A stretch of 64,000 nt of DNA from Microbacterium sorbitolivorans (lineage in GTDB: Bacteria; Actinomycetota; Actinomycetes; Actinomycetales; Microbacteriaceae), in contig NZ_KZ848476.1 in assembly GCF_003327285.1 (NCBI RefSeq), positions 186,001 to 250,000 of the forward strand. The letters run 5' to 3'. The notes under the pieces are model-generated. The model saw only the letters and a program-made list of their open reading frames with translations, did not search any database and was not told where the DNA came from. Positions within the stretch are counted from its first letter, which is position 1. Each line of letters opens with the position of its first letter. Position numbers and translations under genes: made by a program. Positions 52,023-59,946 of the stretch are shown here, in pieces.

Positions 52023-53594
52023 ATGAACAAGGACGCGACACTCGAACTCGACGGGCTCACCGCCGAAGAGCGTGTGATCGCGGGCCTGCTCGTCGACGCA
52101 ACGACCCGGTTTGACGCGGCGATCGCGCGTTTTGAGGCGCTCAAGGCCACGGCCCTTTCGCAGCTCGCGGCGATCGCGCATGCGGCGGGCGAGAGGTCGG
52201 CGAACCCCGACGGCATCGACTACGCTCGCCGCGCGATGGCGGCGGAGGTCGCGGCGGCGACGCACACGCATCCGGCGTCGGCGAAGCACGCGATGGAAGA
52301 CGCGGAACTCCTCACTCACGACTATCCCGAGACGCACGCGGCGCTCGGCGAGGGCACGATCTCGGCGAAGCACGCGCGCGTCGTGGTCGAGGCCGGTTCC
52401 CTGCTGGAGCCGGACGCGCGGGCGGCGTTCGACGCCTCGACGGCGCCGATCGCGGCCGAGATGACGCCGGGCGACCTGTCGCGGGTCGCGAAGAAGCGGG
52501 CGGCCGAGGCGGCGGAGATGTCGCCCAGGGAGCGGCACGCGCTGGTGCGGAAGCGCCGGTACGTCTCGATCACCGACCGCGATGACGGCATGAGTGATCT
52601 GCGCATCTATGGGCCGTCGCTGGAGCTTCATGCGGTGTATGACCGTGCGACGAAGCTTGCGAAGGTGATCAAGCAGGATCGGACCCGGGTGCGGGATCAG
52701 TACCGGCGGAAGGTCGGGCACCCTGTCGGGGCGGAGTGTGATGTGGAGGCTTGTCGGTGCCGGGCAATGCGGGCTGGTGGCGACGGTACGCCGGGCGCGG
52801 CACAGGATGGCGGCACGTCGAGCGTGGGCCAGCAGGAAGATGCACCGAACCCGGCCCTCACCGCCGCGACCGATCACCGCACCCTCGATCAAGTCCGCAC
52901 CGACGTCCTCGTCGACATCCTCCTCGGCGCCGAGCCCACCGGGCATGACCTCTACGCGGCCGGCACCGACGCGACACTGTCGAACATCCAGGCCGAAGTG
53001 CAGGTGACGATCCCGTCGACGATGATCCTCGACCCCGACGACGGGGCCGCGTGGCTCGACGCCGGCACCCTCATCTCACCCGACACGGCCCGCCACCTCG
53101 CGGGAGCGGCGCCGGGATGGGACCGGCTCTTCTACCGGCCAGACACGGGGCAGGTCGAACAGATCGACCATTACCGTCCCCTGGCGTGGCAGAAACGCGC
53201 CCTGATCGGCAGGGACCTCACGTGCCGGTTCCCCGGGTGCACTCTGCCCGCACGCAAGGCAGATATTGATCACACGCACGCGTTCGCCGAGGGCGGCCGC
53301 ACGACGATGTCGAACCTCGCCTGCCTGTGCGAGGCGCATCACGTGATGAAGCATCAGTCGGATTGGCGGATGCGGCAGCTCGACGATGGCGTCATCGAGT
53401 GGACGAGCCCGACCGGCCGAACATACGAGACGGAACCACCGAGCAGGGTCTTCTTCCGAGAAGAACCCGAACCCGAACCGGTTCCGGAGTATCGCGACTA
53501 CTGGAATGATCCGCCGTATCCCGATGCAGATGATCCTCGGGGCGGGAATAGGACGGATGTCACCCCGGCCCCGCGGGACCTCGGGGCAACATAA
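52023..53594 (+). CDS. DUF222 / 13E12-type HNH endonuclease domain protein
   Basis: A 523-residue protein. The N-terminal 300 residues are the helical DUF222 region; the C-terminus has an HNH nuclease motif: LTCRFPGCTLPARKADIDHT, then HAFAEGGRTTMSNLACLC and EAHHVMKH. The tail is Pro/Glu-rich. Such genes are present in many copies in actinobacteria; their function is unknown. Codon use changes within the gene: from about 52590 to 52800 many codons end in T or G, while the following part returns to C/G endings, as if pieces of different paralogues were joined. Confidence 0.85.
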   Translation: MNKDATLELDGLTAEERVIAGLLVDATTRFDAAIARFEALKATALSQLAAIAHAAGERSANPDGIDYARRAMAAEVAAATHTHPASAKHAMEDAELLTHDYPETHAALGEGTISAKHARVVVEAGSLLEPDARAAFDASTAPIAAEMTPGDLSRVAKKRAAEAAEMSPRERHALVRKRRYVSITDRDDGMSDLRIYGPSLELHAVYDRATKLAKVIKQDRTRVRDQYRRKVGHPVGAECDVEACRCRAMRAGGDGTPGAAQDGGTSSVGQQEDAPNPALTAATDHRTLDQVRTDVLVDILLGAEPTGHDLYAAGTDATLSNIQAEVQVTIPSTMILDPDDGAAWLDAGTLISPDTARHLAGAAPGWDRLFYRPDTGQVEQIDHYRPLAWQKRALIGRDLTCRFPGCTLPARKADIDHTHAFAEGGRTTMSNLACLCEAHHVMKHQSDWRMRQLDDGVIEWTSPTGRTYETEPPSRVFFREEPEPEPVPEYRDYWNDPPYPDADDPRGGNRTDVTPAPRDLGAT

Positions 53595-53761
53595 ACCCAC
53601 GCACCGCTTGCGCAGCACCGGCGAAACATCGGCGGAGTCTCGGCCCTCTCGCGAGTGGCGCCGGCCCGGCGAGACGATGTGCTCGGCCTGCTACGGCTTT
53701 GAGCTTCGAGAAAGGCGACGGCGCCACGCCCGCCACGTCCTGCGCGCAGGAGAGTGGAGAA

Positions 53762-54253
53762 CTAGACCAGCGCCGCCTTCTGCCCTTCGAGCCACTCGGA
53801 GATGATGCTCGCGCGGTCGTCGAAGTTCGAGGTCGGGAAGGCGAGCCCGCGGGTTGGAACGCTCGCGCCGAGCTCGACGAGCAGAGGGCGCAGCGTGTGC
53901 TCGACAGCGAGGGCGTGCGCGGGGGAGCCGATCGTGAAGACCGGGATCGCCGTGACTCCCGCGAGACCGTTTGCGCCGTAGCGGTCGAGGAACGACTTCA
54001 GCAGGCCCGTGTAGCTCGCCTTGTACGTCGGGGTCGCGACCACGAGGATCCCCGGGCGGGCGACGCGCGCAATCAGCGCGTCGATCTCGTCCGAGGGGTA
54101 ATCGAAGATGATCTTCGCGACGTTCGCGAGGTCGATGGTGTCGTCGCGCTCCGCTCCCGTGAGGGACGAGACCTGCGACGCCAACTCCTCGGCGACGGCG
54201 AGGGTGCGGGAGGAGGGCTGAGGGTTGCCAACAAGCGTCGTGAGCGTGGTCAT
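53762..54253 (-). CDS. NADPH-dependent FMN reductase
   Basis: A 163-residue flavodoxin-like reductase. The phosphate-binding loop is LVGNPQPSSRTLAVAEEL, and ATPTYKASYTGLLKSFLD is the family's second motif (PxYNxSxPGxLK type). It supplies reduced FMN to partner monooxygenases and could serve the LLM enzyme at 50958. ATG 54253 is chosen because it begins the beta strand; the open frame upstream has no family residues. The 167 bases between it and the HNH gene show no further feature. Confidence 0.9.
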   Translation of the reverse strand: MTTLTTLVGNPQPSSRTLAVAEELASQVSSLTGAERDDTIDLANVAKIIFDYPSDEIDALIARVARPGILVVATPTYKASYTGLLKSFLDRYGANGLAGVTAIPVFTIGSPAHALAVEHTLRPLLVELGASVPTRGLAFPTSNFDDRASIISEWLEGQKAALV

Positions 54254-54336
54254 GCCGCAACTCTGCCACGAGGTCGTGCACGTCGCACAGACCGAGTCGT
54301 TCTGTGACGGTAATGGCGAGAAACCACCCACCAACG

Positions 54337-54374
54337 CGAACGGGCACGGGATCCGAGGATCCCGTGCCCGTTCG
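54337..54374. terminator. Perfect 18-bp inverted repeat at the end of the mannitol operon
   Basis: CGAACGGGCACGGGATCC (54337-54354) and its exact complement (54357-54374) are separated by two bases. It lies 10 bases past the mtlD stop on the minus strand. There is no T-run; the stem includes two GGATCC hexamers. It probably ends the mannitol transcript. Confidence 0.65.
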
Positions 54375-54383
54375 TGAAACGCG

Positions 54384-55532
54384 TTACGCCGTGTGGCGGG
54401 CGACGATGTCGCGCACCGAGGCGTAGAGCGGGTGCTCGGCGTCAAGGCCCGTCACCTCGGCCGTGAAGGCGTCGGCGTCCAGGCTGCTGAGCTTCTCGCG
54501 CATCTCGACCGCCTGCGCGTCGTCGGCGTCGTCGAACGCCAGCGCCGCGTCGATCGCCGTCAGCAGGCCCATCACTCCGAGCCCGCGCTCCGCGGCTTCC
54601 GCCGCCGGGCCGATGAACCGCTCGTGGCGCGACAGCTTGCGCAGCGGCTGGCGCCCCACCCGCTGCACCGTGTCGGGCAGCGCCGGGTTCTTGAAGCGGC
54701 GCAGGATCGTCGCGCGGTACTCCGCGAGGTCTTCCTCCGCGAAGCCGTGCTTCGCCGCGAGGACGGCGCTCGTCTCGGCGATCGCCGCCGCCACGCGGCG
54801 CTCGACCTCCTCGTCCGCCAGGGCGTCCGAGATCTTCTCGAAGCCCGCACGCGCACCGAGGTAGGCCGTGGCCGCGTGGCCCGTGTTGACCGTGAAGAGC
54901 TTTCGCTCGATGTACGGGCCGAGCTCGTCGACGAAGTGCGCCCCCGGAATGGTCGGCAGATCGCCCGCGAACGGACCCTGCTCGATGGCCCACTCGAAGA
55001 ACGGCTCCACCGTCACATCGATTCCGGCGCCCTCGGGCTGCCCCGGCACGATCCGGTCGACGGCCGTGTTCGCGAACACCGCGCGCGCAGACAGCGCAGC
55101 CCAGTCGTCGCCCGCGAGCTCCTCGATGTGGCCCCGCAGCGTGTCGGTCGCGCCGATCGCGTTCTCGCACGCCATGACCCTGACCGGAGCCGCGTCGTCC
55201 GAGCGCTCGCGGAGCCCCGCGAGGATCGACGGCGCCACGAACTTCAGGATCGTCGGACCCACCGCGCACGTCACGACGTCCGCCGCCGCGACCGCCGCTG
55301 CGACCGCCTCGGGGTTCTCGGCACTGTTGATCGCCGAGAAGCCCGTGACCGTCACGTCGCGACCGCCGTCGCCGACCTCGTGCACGACATAACTGTCGGC
55401 CGCGTTCAGCGCCTCGACGAGGGGAGCCGCCACGTCCGAGAACGTGATCTCGTAGCCGCCCTCATGGAGGAGCGCTCCGACGAAGCCGCGGCCGATGTTG
55501 CCGGCGCCAAAGTGGACTGCCTTCTTCGTCAT
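54384..55532 (-). CDS. mtlD: Mannitol-1-phosphate 5-dehydrogenase
   Basis: A 382-residue NAD-dependent polyol dehydrogenase that turns mannitol 1-phosphate into fructose 6-phosphate. The N-terminus KAVHFGAGNIGRGFVGALLHEGG is the NAD fold of MtlD, and the catalytic Lys is in the stretch ERKLFTVNTGHAATAYLG. It is the last gene of the PTS operon and overlaps mtlA by four bases (ATGA). Confidence 0.95.
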   Translation of the reverse strand: MTKKAVHFGAGNIGRGFVGALLHEGGYEITFSDVAAPLVEALNAADSYVVHEVGDGGRDVTVTGFSAINSAENPEAVAAAVAAADVVTCAVGPTILKFVAPSILAGLRERSDDAAPVRVMACENAIGATDTLRGHIEELAGDDWAALSARAVFANTAVDRIVPGQPEGAGIDVTVEPFFEWAIEQGPFAGDLPTIPGAHFVDELGPYIERKLFTVNTGHAATAYLGARAGFEKISDALADEEVERRVAAAIAETSAVLAAKHGFAEEDLAEYRATILRRFKNPALPDTVQRVGRQPLRKLSRHERFIGPAAEAAERGLGVMGLLTAIDAALAFDDADDAQAVEMREKLSSLDADAFTAEVTGLDAEHPLYASVRDIVARHTA

Positions 55533-57556
55533 GCCATACCGCCCTTCAGCAGCGTGTAGAGCTCGCCGGTGGTCTCCGCGGCGCGGAGCCGCGCGACCGT
55601 GTCGTCGTCGCCGAACTGGATCGCGACCGACTGCAGGATCTCGAGGTGCGCGTCACCCTTACCCGCGATACCGACCACGAACGTCGCGACGTCGCCGTCG
55701 CCCCACTCGACGCCGCCGTCGTAGCGGATCACCGCGAGCGCCGATCCGAGCACCGCGTCCTTCGCCGCGTCGGTGCCGTGGGGGATCGCGAGGCCGTTGC
55801 CCATGAAGGTCGACACCGTCTCTTCGCGCGCCTTCATGGCCTCGAAGTAGTCGCCCGTGACGGCGCCGGCCGCCTCGAGGATGCCCGCGGCCTCCTTGAG
55901 CGCCTCGTCCCGCGTCGCCGTTCCCTCGTGGATCCGCACGTTCTGTCGCGCGAGCACCTCGGGTGCTTCGGCGGCGAGTGCTGCGGCGGGAGCCGCCGGA
56001 GCGGGATCCGTCACCGGAGCCGCCTGAGCGGGATCCGAACCCGGGGCCGCCCCGGCGGATCCGTTCTGCTGCGCGAGCAGCATCTCGACGACCTCGTCGT
56101 ACTCGGGCGCGTTCATGAAGCCGCCCACCGAGACGTGGATCGCGTCGGGCTCCTTCATCTTGGCGCGGTCGGTGAGCTGTGCCTGCGTGATGACGAGATC
56201 GGCCGATCCGTCGAGGTTCGCGATCGCCTTGTTGGTCACGCTGATACCGGTGATACCGGCCTGTTGTACCTTCTTGCGCAGCACGCCCGCGCCCATGGCC
56301 GAGGAACCCATACCCGCGTCGCAGGCGAAGATCACGTTCTGAATCTTCGTTGCGGTCGCCGTGCCCGCGCCGGCGAGGCCGCCGAGAACCGACGACGCCT
56401 TGCCCTTGTTCTTCTCAGTCTGCGCCACGGCGGCGGCGAGACGATCCTCGCCGGCGGCGTCGGCTGCGAGGTCGCGCTTGCGGCTCGCGAGGAGGAACAG
56501 CATCGAGACGACGAACGTGACAGCCGCCGAGATGACGACCGACAGGATCACGCCGAGGTGGCTCCCCGGGGCCGTCTGGATCAGCACGGCGAAAATCGAA
56601 CCCGGCGAGGCGGGGGCCACGAGGCCCGAGTTGAAGATGAGGTTTGTCGCAACGCCCGAGGCACCACCGGCGATGAGGGCGATCAGCAGAATCGGCTTCG
56701 CGAGGACGTACGGGAAGTAGATCTCGTGGATGCCGCCGAGGAACTGAATGATGAACGCGCCCGGCGCGGTGGCGCGCGCAGCGCCGACGCCGAAGACCGT
56801 CAGGGCGAGAAGCAGACCGGCGCCCGGGCCGGGGTTTGCCTCGACGAGGTAGAGCAAGCTGTGACCGATCGCGGTCGACTGCTCTCCACCGATCGGCGTG
56901 AACACTCCGTGGTTGATGGCGTTGTTGAGGAACAGCACCTTCGCGGGTTCGACGATAACGCTCGCGAGCGGGATCAGGCCCGTGTCAACGAGCCACCCGA
57001 CGGCCTTGCCGAGAACGTCGGTGAGGCCCTTCACGAGCGGCGCGAGCCAGAAGTAGGCCGCCAGCCCTGCGAAGAATCCGACGAAGCCCGCCGAGAAGTT
57101 ATTGACGAGCATCTCGAAACCGGGTCGGATCTTGCCGTCCCAGAGCTTCTCGACCATCTTCAGGAGCCATGCGGCGCCAGGGCCCGCGATCATTGCGCCG
57201 ATGAACATGATGGTGCCGGCCGCACCGACGATCACACCCATCGTCGCGACAGCGCCGACGACGCCACCGCGGTGTCCGTAGACCATGTTGCCGCCCGTGA
57301 AGGCGATCAGCAGCGGCAGGAGGTAGAAGATCGTCGGGTCGACGATGGCCGCGAGACCCTCGGACCCGCTCCAGCGCAGAGCTTCGATCGGTCCTTCCAC
57401 GCCAAGCCATCCGGTCGGGATGAAGAGCGCTGTGAGAAGACCCCAGGCGATGAACGCTGCGATGTTCGGCATGATCATGCCGGACAGGAAGGTGCCGAAC
57501 TTCTGCACGCCAGTGCGGAGACCGCCCGGCGCCTTCGTGGCTGTTTCGGTAGACAT
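55529..57556 (-). CDS. mtlA: Mannitol-specific PTS enzyme IICBA
   Basis: A 675-residue transporter with all three domains in one chain. The membrane EIIC part (about 1-345) starts TGVQKFGTFLSGMIMPNIAA and has GGIHEIYFPYVL. EIIB has its phosphorylated Cys in VIFACDAGMGSS (about residue 411). EIIA has its His in LAIPHGTDAAKDAV (about residue 591). An Ala/Pro linker joins B and A. It imports and phosphorylates mannitol at the cost of PEP via EI and HPr encoded upstream in the same operon. ATG 57556 fits the family start. Confidence 0.96.
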   Translation of the reverse strand: MSTETATKAPGGLRTGVQKFGTFLSGMIMPNIAAFIAWGLLTALFIPTGWLGVEGPIEALRWSGSEGLAAIVDPTIFYLLPLLIAFTGGNMVYGHRGGVVGAVATMGVIVGAAGTIMFIGAMIAGPGAAWLLKMVEKLWDGKIRPGFEMLVNNFSAGFVGFFAGLAAYFWLAPLVKGLTDVLGKAVGWLVDTGLIPLASVIVEPAKVLFLNNAINHGVFTPIGGEQSTAIGHSLLYLVEANPGPGAGLLLALTVFGVGAARATAPGAFIIQFLGGIHEIYFPYVLAKPILLIALIAGGASGVATNLIFNSGLVAPASPGSIFAVLIQTAPGSHLGVILSVVISAAVTFVVSMLFLLASRKRDLAADAAGEDRLAAAVAQTEKNKGKASSVLGGLAGAGTATATKIQNVIFACDAGMGSSAMGAGVLRKKVQQAGITGISVTNKAIANLDGSADLVITQAQLTDRAKMKEPDAIHVSVGGFMNAPEYDEVVEMLLAQQNGSAGAAPGSDPAQAAPVTDPAPAAPAAALAAEAPEVLARQNVRIHEGTATRDEALKEAAGILEAAGAVTGDYFEAMKAREETVSTFMGNGLAIPHGTDAAKDAVLGSALAVIRYDGGVEWGDGDVATFVVGIAGKGDAHLEILQSVAIQFGDDDTVARLRAAETTGELYTLLKGGMA

Positions 57557-57576
57557 ATCGATTCCTTGCGCGAGGG

Positions 57577-59226
57577 TTACGCTGCTGCGCGCGCCGCAGC
57601 CTTCGCACCGTCGGCATTGCCGGTGGCGAGGGCGGCGGCAGCGATGCGCTGCGCGTCTTCGAGGGTGTGCTTCTTCAGCTCGGCGCGGACATCCGCGAGA
57701 GCCGAGGGGGACATCGAGAGGGTGTTCACGCCGAGGCCGACGAGCACGACCGCGAGCAGCGGATCCGCGGCGGCCTCGCCGCAGACTCCCACAGGCTTGT
57801 CGTTTGCCTTGCCGCCGTCGGCGACCATCTGGATGAGGCGGAGCGCCGCGGGGTGCCACGGGCTCTGCAGGTGTGCGACCGATCCGAGCAGGCGGTCGGC
57901 CGCCATCGTGTACTGCACGAGGTCGTTCGTGCCGATCGAGGCGAAGTCGGCGATCGCGAGGACCTCCGTCGCGAGGATCGCGGCCGAGGGAACCTCGACC
58001 ATGACGCCCGTCGTCTTCAGCCCGAGCTCCTTCGCGAGCGACACGAAGTACTCGGTCTCGTCGACCGTCGCGATCATGGGGGCCATGACCCACAGGTCGG
58101 CGTTCGTCTCGGCGTCGGCCTGCGCGAGCGCCGTCAGCTGGTCGCGCAGGATGTTCTCGCGGTGCGCGAGCGCGCGGATCCCGCGGCGGCCGAGCGCCGG
58201 GTTCTCCTCGCTGTCGTCCGTGAGGAACGGGAGCGGCTTGTCGGCGCCCGCGTCGAGTGCGCGCACAACGACCTTCTTGCCGTCGAAGGCAGACAGCAGT
58301 TCGACGTAGCTGGCCTTCTGGCTCTCGACCGACGGTGCCTCGTCGCTCGAGAGGAAGAGGAACTCGGTGCGGAACAGGCCCACGCCCTCCGCGCCGAGCG
58401 CGATCGCGTCGGAGGCGCCGGCCGGGGATCCGAGGTTCGCGAGCAGCGGCACCGCGGTGCCGTCCGCCAGCGCGCCCGGCGTGATGGGCGCGTTCTGCGC
58501 GGCCGCGCGGTCGGCCGCGCGCTGCGCCGCGTCGGCGAGCTGCTCGTCCGACGGATCCGCGATCACGAGGTCCTGCGAGGCGTCGACGATGGCCGTCTGA
58601 CCCTCGACGAATTCTGCCTCGCCCGTGCCCACGACCGCGATGATGCCCTTCTCGCGGGCGAGGATCGCCGTGTGCGAGGTCGGGCCGCCGTCGGTCGTGA
58701 CGACCGCCAGCACCTGGTCGAGGTCGAGCAGCGCCGTGTCGGCGGGGGCGAGGTCGGGGGCAACGAGCACGAACGGGTGGCCCGGCTCGGGCACGCCCGG
58801 CGCCGAGACGCCGCGCAGGTGGGCGATGATGCGCTGGGCGACGTCGGCCAGGTCGGCCGCGCGCTCACCCAGGTATCCGCCCATCTCCTTGAGCTGCTCG
58901 GCGAACTCGTTGAACGAGGTGTAGACGGCGTACTCGCCCGTCGAACCCTCGTCGATCTTGGCGTGCACGAGCTCTTCGAGCGTCGGGTCCTCGGCCATCA
59001 TGGCCTGGGCCTCGAGCACGTCCTGGGCCGAACCGCCCGCGCGCTCTCCGCGCGCGTTCAGCTCGGCGGCTACGGCCGAGACCGCGGCAGCGACAGCGGT
59101 CTTCTCTTCGTCCGGCGTGCGCGACGACGGGGCAGAGGTGGGAGCCTCGAGCGCCGACGCCATGATGGCGACGGGGCCCTGAGCGATACCCGAACCGATG
59201 CCGGTGCCGCGGATCTCGGCGGTCAC
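57577..59226 (-). CDS. ptsI: PTS enzyme I (PEP-protein phosphotransferase)
   Basis: A 549-residue general PTS enzyme that takes phosphate from PEP and gives it to HPr. The phosphorylated residue is His185 in GGPTSHTAILARE; the PEP-binding domain has GVGLFRTEFLFLS and GTNDLVQYTMAADR, and the active-site Cys is in GVCGEAAADP. The start is GTG 59226, two bases after the ptsH stop. It is unusual that both general PTS genes lie within a mannitol operon. Confidence 0.96.
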   Translation of the reverse strand: MTAEIRGTGIGSGIAQGPVAIMASALEAPTSAPSSRTPDEEKTAVAAAVSAVAAELNARGERAGGSAQDVLEAQAMMAEDPTLEELVHAKIDEGSTGEYAVYTSFNEFAEQLKEMGGYLGERAADLADVAQRIIAHLRGVSAPGVPEPGHPFVLVAPDLAPADTALLDLDQVLAVVTTDGGPTSHTAILAREKGIIAVVGTGEAEFVEGQTAIVDASQDLVIADPSDEQLADAAQRAADRAAAQNAPITPGALADGTAVPLLANLGSPAGASDAIALGAEGVGLFRTEFLFLSSDEAPSVESQKASYVELLSAFDGKKVVVRALDAGADKPLPFLTDDSEENPALGRRGIRALAHRENILRDQLTALAQADAETNADLWVMAPMIATVDETEYFVSLAKELGLKTTGVMVEVPSAAILATEVLAIADFASIGTNDLVQYTMAADRLLGSVAHLQSPWHPAALRLIQMVADGGKANDKPVGVCGEAAADPLLAVVLVGLGVNTLSMSPSALADVRAELKKHTLEDAQRIAAAALATGNADGAKAAARAAA

Positions 59227-59228
59227 GA

Positions 59229-59495
59229 TCAGGCGTCCTGGTCGGTCTCGAGCATGGCGGCGAGCTGGTCGAGCACGCCCTCCGCGCCGTCGCCCTCAAC
59301 CGTGAGGGTGACGACATCGCCCGTGTTGGCGCCGAGCGAGATCACACCGAGGATGCTGGCGGCGTTGACCGCCTTGCCCTCGCCCTTGGCGATCGTGACG
59401 GAAAGTCCGGAGTTCTTGGCTGCCTCACTGAAGAGCTTCGCGGGGCGAGCGTGCAGTCCGTGCGAGCTGGCGACGGTAACGGTGCGAGTGGCCAT
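59229..59495 (-). CDS. ptsH: PTS phosphocarrier protein HPr
   Basis: An 88-residue carrier. His15 in SSHGLHARPAKLF accepts phosphate from EI, and a Ser at position 47 in NAASILGVISLG is at the place used for regulation in Firmicutes. It passes the phosphate to EII domains, here MtlA and perhaps the EIIB-like protein next to it. Confidence 0.95.
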   Translation of the reverse strand: MATRTVTVASSHGLHARPAKLFSEAAKNSGLSVTIAKGEGKAVNAASILGVISLGANTGDVVTLTVEGDGAEGVLDQLAAMLETDQDA

Positions 59496-59506
59496 GATGG
59501 TTCCTT

Positions 59507-59833
59507 TCAGGAGGTGGATCCGTCGTGGATCCTGGAGACGAGATCACGCGCGATCTCGAGGGCTCGGATGCCCTCGCGGTCCTGCGCGATATCGGCCGGG
59601 AGTACTGCGATGGGGACGCCGTGCTCGCGCGCTTGCGCGTGCACGGCAGATAAGGCGCCGCCCAGGTGAGCTCCGGCGAGAACCGCGTCAGCGGATCCCA
59701 CCTGCTCGGCGAACGACGCCAGGGGTGAGGGAGAGAACGTAGCCTCGAATCCGATCGTCTTTGCGGCGCGACGCATCCGCGTCGCCACGAATGTGCTCGA
59801 GGCGCCCGCGCCACAGATCACGACGATCTTCAT
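59507..59833 (-). CDS. PTS EIIB-like protein (lactose/cellobiose type, single domain)
   Basis: A 108-residue protein that begins MKIVVICGAGASSTFVATRM, with Cys7 in the P-loop-like phosphorylation site of EIIB domains. The rest fits the small alpha/beta fold (ADAVLAGAHLGG, PIAVLPADIAQDREG). It is the first gene of the mannitol operon, although MtlA already has its own EIIB. It might act in regulation, for example by exchanging phosphate with the PRD regulator, or serve an EIIC encoded elsewhere. Confidence 0.75.
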   Translation of the reverse strand: MKIVVICGAGASSTFVATRMRRAAKTIGFEATFSPSPLASFAEQVGSADAVLAGAHLGGALSAVHAQAREHGVPIAVLPADIAQDREGIRALEIARDLVSRIHDGSTS

Positions 59834-59946
59834 CGACTCACGTCTCCTTCTTCGTCTCATCCTGTCGGGGGATTGGCTTCGCCGCAATGGAGATGTCTTT
59901 CCGGGGCATGCGGAAAACGGTGAAGTATTGATGGTTGACTGGATCC
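59834..59946. promoter_or_regulatory. Divergent control region of the mannitol PTS locus
   Basis: The 113 bases hold a dyad TTTCCG (59898-59903) and CGGAAA (59911-59916) around GGGCATG, a likely operator for the PRD regulator. Both transcription units must start from here. No clear leader terminator of the antitermination kind is seen on either side, which suggests that the regulator acts on DNA. Confidence 0.4.

Noticed and set aside
53595..53761. Possible small gene between the HNH and FMN reductase genes
   Set aside because: The frames here are parts of longer shadow frames without a ribosome binding site, a -10 close to a start, or recognisable sequence.
55529..58093. A longer MtlA starting inside ptsI
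   Set aside because: The first 179 codons of the frame overlap ptsI and have no PTS features. ATG 57556 gives the normal N-terminus of the EIIC domain.
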